Shown here: piece by piece, positions 4,795-6,027 of the stretch
How positions within the stretch are numbered: the first letter of the stretch is position 1
How the letters are laid out: the number at the start of each line of letters is the position of its first letter
Assembly: GCA_026991005.1 (NCBI GenBank)
Contig: JALXCH010000291.1
Coordinates: forward strand, 1-6,027
From: Calditrichia bacterium
GTDB taxonomy: Bacteria > Calditrichota > Calditrichia > RBG-13-44-9
DNA length: 6,027 bases
Direction: 5' to 3'
Notes under the pieces: generated by a model
The model's database searches: none
The model's input: the letters and a program-made list of their open reading frames with translations, nothing else
What the model was told of the DNA's origin: nothing
Made by a program: the position numbers and the translations under genes

Positions 4795-5157
4795 ATGAAA
4801 AGTCGTAACCAGATTTTGCTTACCATAATTTTAGCTATTCTTTTCCTGTTTATCTGGGATATTCGCGGGTCGTTCGCCAATCCTTTCTTGCAGGATACAA
4901 CCAAAACAGACACAACCCAGCAGGTAAAGCCCAATTATTACAAGGGTGTGGACGTAAAGATTGTGTACACCTTCGAAAACGAAAAACCCACCTGGTACCG
5001 GAATGTGTGCTGTCAGCTAATTAAAGAAAAAGGTGAAGTGAAAGAAATCAAAGTGTTTCTGAAAACCTGCACGGAAGAGATTCGAGTGATTAAAGGGTTT
5101 GTGAAATTTGAAGTGCGGGATCACAATACACACAAAATCATTGCCCAGGGGCCGTAA
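4795..5157 (+). CDS. Small secreted protein of unknown function (120 aa)
   Basis: ATG at 4795 is preceded by AAGGGGG (4782-4788) with a 6-nt spacer that forms part of GGCGCGCC. The protein begins with a Sec-type signal peptide: Lys2 and Arg4, hydrophobic core about residues 7-21 (ILLTIILAILFLFIW), probable signal peptidase I site after SFA (28/29). A Thr/Gln/Asp-rich linker follows (residues 33-43, DTTKTDTTQQV). The mature domain (about 48-120) alternates hydrophobic and charged residues (VDVKIVYTF, EIKVFLK, EIRVIKGFVKFEVR), consistent with a small beta-rich fold. Cys72 and Cys73 are adjacent and Cys92 is the only other cysteine, so one disulfide is possible in the periplasm. I recognise no family. 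It is divergent from the VOC-selD operon and has no plus-strand partner; a repeat island starts about 70 bp downstream. No clear terminator is seen after the TAA. Confidence 0.78.
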   Translation: MKSRNQILLTIILAILFLFIWDIRGSFANPFLQDTTKTDTTQQVKPNYYKGVDVKIVYTFENEKPTWYRNVCCQLIKEKGEVKEIKVFLKTCTEEIRVIKGFVKFEVRDHNTHKIIAQGP

Positions 5158-5230
5158 AAATATCATTTATGCTGTTACTTTTTTGGGATTTGAAGGAGGG
5201 GGTTCTTTCCTGACCTGATTAAATTGTTGC

Positions 5231-5265
5231 TTTTCATTCGTGCATATTCGTGTGATTCGTGGTTG
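5231..5265 (+). repeat. Tail module of the 3' repeat (ATTCGTG triplicate), isolated copy
   Basis: TTTTCATTCGTG is followed by TATTCGTG and GATTCGTGGTT, three ATTCGTG words about 10 nt apart. The same tail ends both long repeat copies (5639-5673 and 5998-6027). This copy lacks the preceding head module. Confidence 0.8.
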
Positions 5266-5295
5266 CAAAATTCAAAATTCTCAATTTTTTCTGTC

Positions 5296-5308
5296 GTCCT
5301 TACAGGAC
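5296..5308. repeat. Short hairpin GTCCT-TAC-AGGAC
   Basis: A five-bp perfect stem with a 3-nt loop, followed by TTAAAATGG. It is the first of the hairpin cluster between two tail modules. Its loop is TAC, an exception to the TTC/TCC pattern seen elsewhere. Confidence 0.6.
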
Positions 5309-5336
5309 TTAAAATGGTGGGTGTGGGATTTCCTTT

Positions 5337-5357
5337 CCCATGGCTGAAGGCCATGGG
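5337..5357. repeat. Hairpin CCCATGGC-TGAAG-GCCATGGG
   Basis: A perfect 8-bp stem (5337-5344 with 5350-5357) around TGAAG. The complementary strand shows CTTCA in the loop, the same TTC core as in the left-hand island. Confidence 0.8.
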
Positions 5358-5369
5358 CTAACATCTGTC

Positions 5370-5384
5370 GGCCACTCCGTGGCC
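5370..5384. repeat. Hairpin GGCCAC-TCC-GTGGCC
   Basis: A perfect 6-bp stem with triloop TCC, identical to the loop of the hairpin at 1479-1499 although the stems are unrelated. Confidence 0.8.
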
Positions 5385-5477
5385 TCTCACCCAGCCAACC
5401 GATAGTTTTTTAAATCCAGAGATTTTATTACGACCACTCGGAGTATCTGATCAAAAATATCTTTTCTAATGATTGAC

Positions 5478-5668
5478 CAAATCCCAAATGTCATGTAATT
5501 AAAAAACCGCAATGTTCGCGAAGAAGGCACAAAGTGCGCAAAGAAATTTTTATTTCCATATTCCTAAAAAAAATAACAAGTATTAAACCCTAAATTTCAA
5601 ATGAAAAGATAAATTCTTACATGACCTAATTTTTTTATTTTTCATTCGTGTCTATTCGTGTAATTCGT
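5478..5668 (+). repeat. Long intergenic direct repeat, copy 1
   Basis: The head module carries CCGCAATG and the doublet GCACAAAGT-GCGCAAAG (around 5507-5545). A central AT-rich part (ATTAAACCCTAAATTTCAAA, ACATGACCTAA) follows, then the triple-ATTCGTG tail. Copy 2 starts 363 bp further on. By eye the two are roughly 90% identical, with a few small indels. No coding potential is seen. Confidence 0.9.
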
Positions 5669-5840
5669 GGTTAAGTTTCTCATGATTCCGAAGCGGGATT
5701 GTTTACGGAGATGTGGATGACCGAAGCGGGTTATGTCGCCCGACTCTCCGGAGCCGGTTACATTTTTGGTGGGGATGAATGCTGCTTCGCAGCATAACGC
5801 CTCGGGAGAGGCGTGCTACAAAGGTGCAAATTCCAATTAA
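5669..5840. repeat. Hairpin cluster between the two long repeats
   Basis: It contains the word CCGAAGCGGG twice (5688-5697 and 5721-5730), CTCCGGAG at 5746-5753, ATGCTGC-TTC-GCAGCAT (5779-5795) and ACGCCTC-GGGA-GAGGCGT (5797-5814), followed by GCTACAAAGGTGC. It is GC-richer than the AT-rich flanks. No gene is seen. Confidence 0.75.
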
Positions 5841-6027
5841 CAAATCCCGAATGTTATTTAATTGAAAAACCGCAATGTACGCAAAGAAGGCGCAAAGTGC
5901 GCAAAGAAATTTTAAATACCAAATTCCTAAAAAACAAGTATTAAACCCCAAATTTCAAATAAATAGATAAATTTTTACATGACCTAATTTTTTTTATTTT
6001 TCATTCGTGTTTATTCGTGTGATTCGT
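5841..6027 (+). repeat. Long intergenic direct repeat, copy 2 (reaches right edge)
   Basis: It matches 5478-5668 module by module: CAAATCCC start, CCGCAATG head, the GCGCAAAGT-GCGCAAAG doublet, ATTAAACCCCAAATTTCAAA, ACATGACCTAA and the ATTCGTG tail, cut by the window end at GATTCGT. Confidence 0.9.

Noticed and set aside
5703..5951. Minus-strand 82-aa frame
   Set aside because: It spans two different repeat modules, including the GCGCAAAGT doublet, so it is a by-product of repeat DNA.

Overview
The window (6,027 bp) looks like chromosomal DNA from a Gram-negative bacterium. Two neighbouring proteins carry lipoprotein signal peptides, and a third secreted protein carries an ordinary one. Genes have purine-rich ribosome-binding sites (AGGAG, AAGGGGG), and intergenic DNA is AT-rich and full of small palindromic repeats. 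The glycine-rich 16-residue repeat protein, the repeat types and the overall protein style suggest the Calditrichota / KSB1 / FCB-like groups. That placement is recollection, not something the window proves. TGA ends the 112-aa lipoprotein gene normally and is also read through in selD, so the organism appears to decode UGA as selenocysteine in context.

Layout. (1) 1-574, minus strand: 5' part of a secreted protein whose visible C-terminal part is a run of 16-residue Gly-rich repeats; it continues past the left edge. (2) 575-2079: about 1.5 kb without a convincing gene. From about 880 to 1930 it is an island of REP-like hairpins, with a GTCCC family, a paired-hairpin element at 1472-1605, and a 30-bp inverted repeat bounding 1402-1873. 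(3) 4514-2125, minus strand: probable three-gene operon in the order two-domain VOC lipoprotein, small Gly/Pro/Tyr-rich lipoprotein, selD. Naive ORF calling truncates selD because its catalytic codon is an in-frame TGA; the full gene is 2125-3174 with Sec at residue 18 and a candidate bacterial SECIS hairpin just after it. (4) 4515-4794: divergent intergenic region with a 12-bp perfect palindrome, an interrupted inverted repeat and a chain of tiny overlapping ORFs in front of the VOC gene. (5) 4795-5157, plus strand: small secreted protein of unknown function. (6) 5158-6027: noncoding island in which a ~190-bp repeat alternates with clusters of short hairpins; the second copy runs off the right edge.

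The best-supported biology is SelD: it makes selenophosphate from selenide and ATP, the selenium donor for Sec-tRNA, and is itself a selenoprotein here. Most of the remaining interest is in the repeats. Across both islands nearly every hairpin has a TTC/TCC (or complementary GAA/GGA) core in its loop while stem sequences differ, and one pair of arms shows a compensatory base-pair change.
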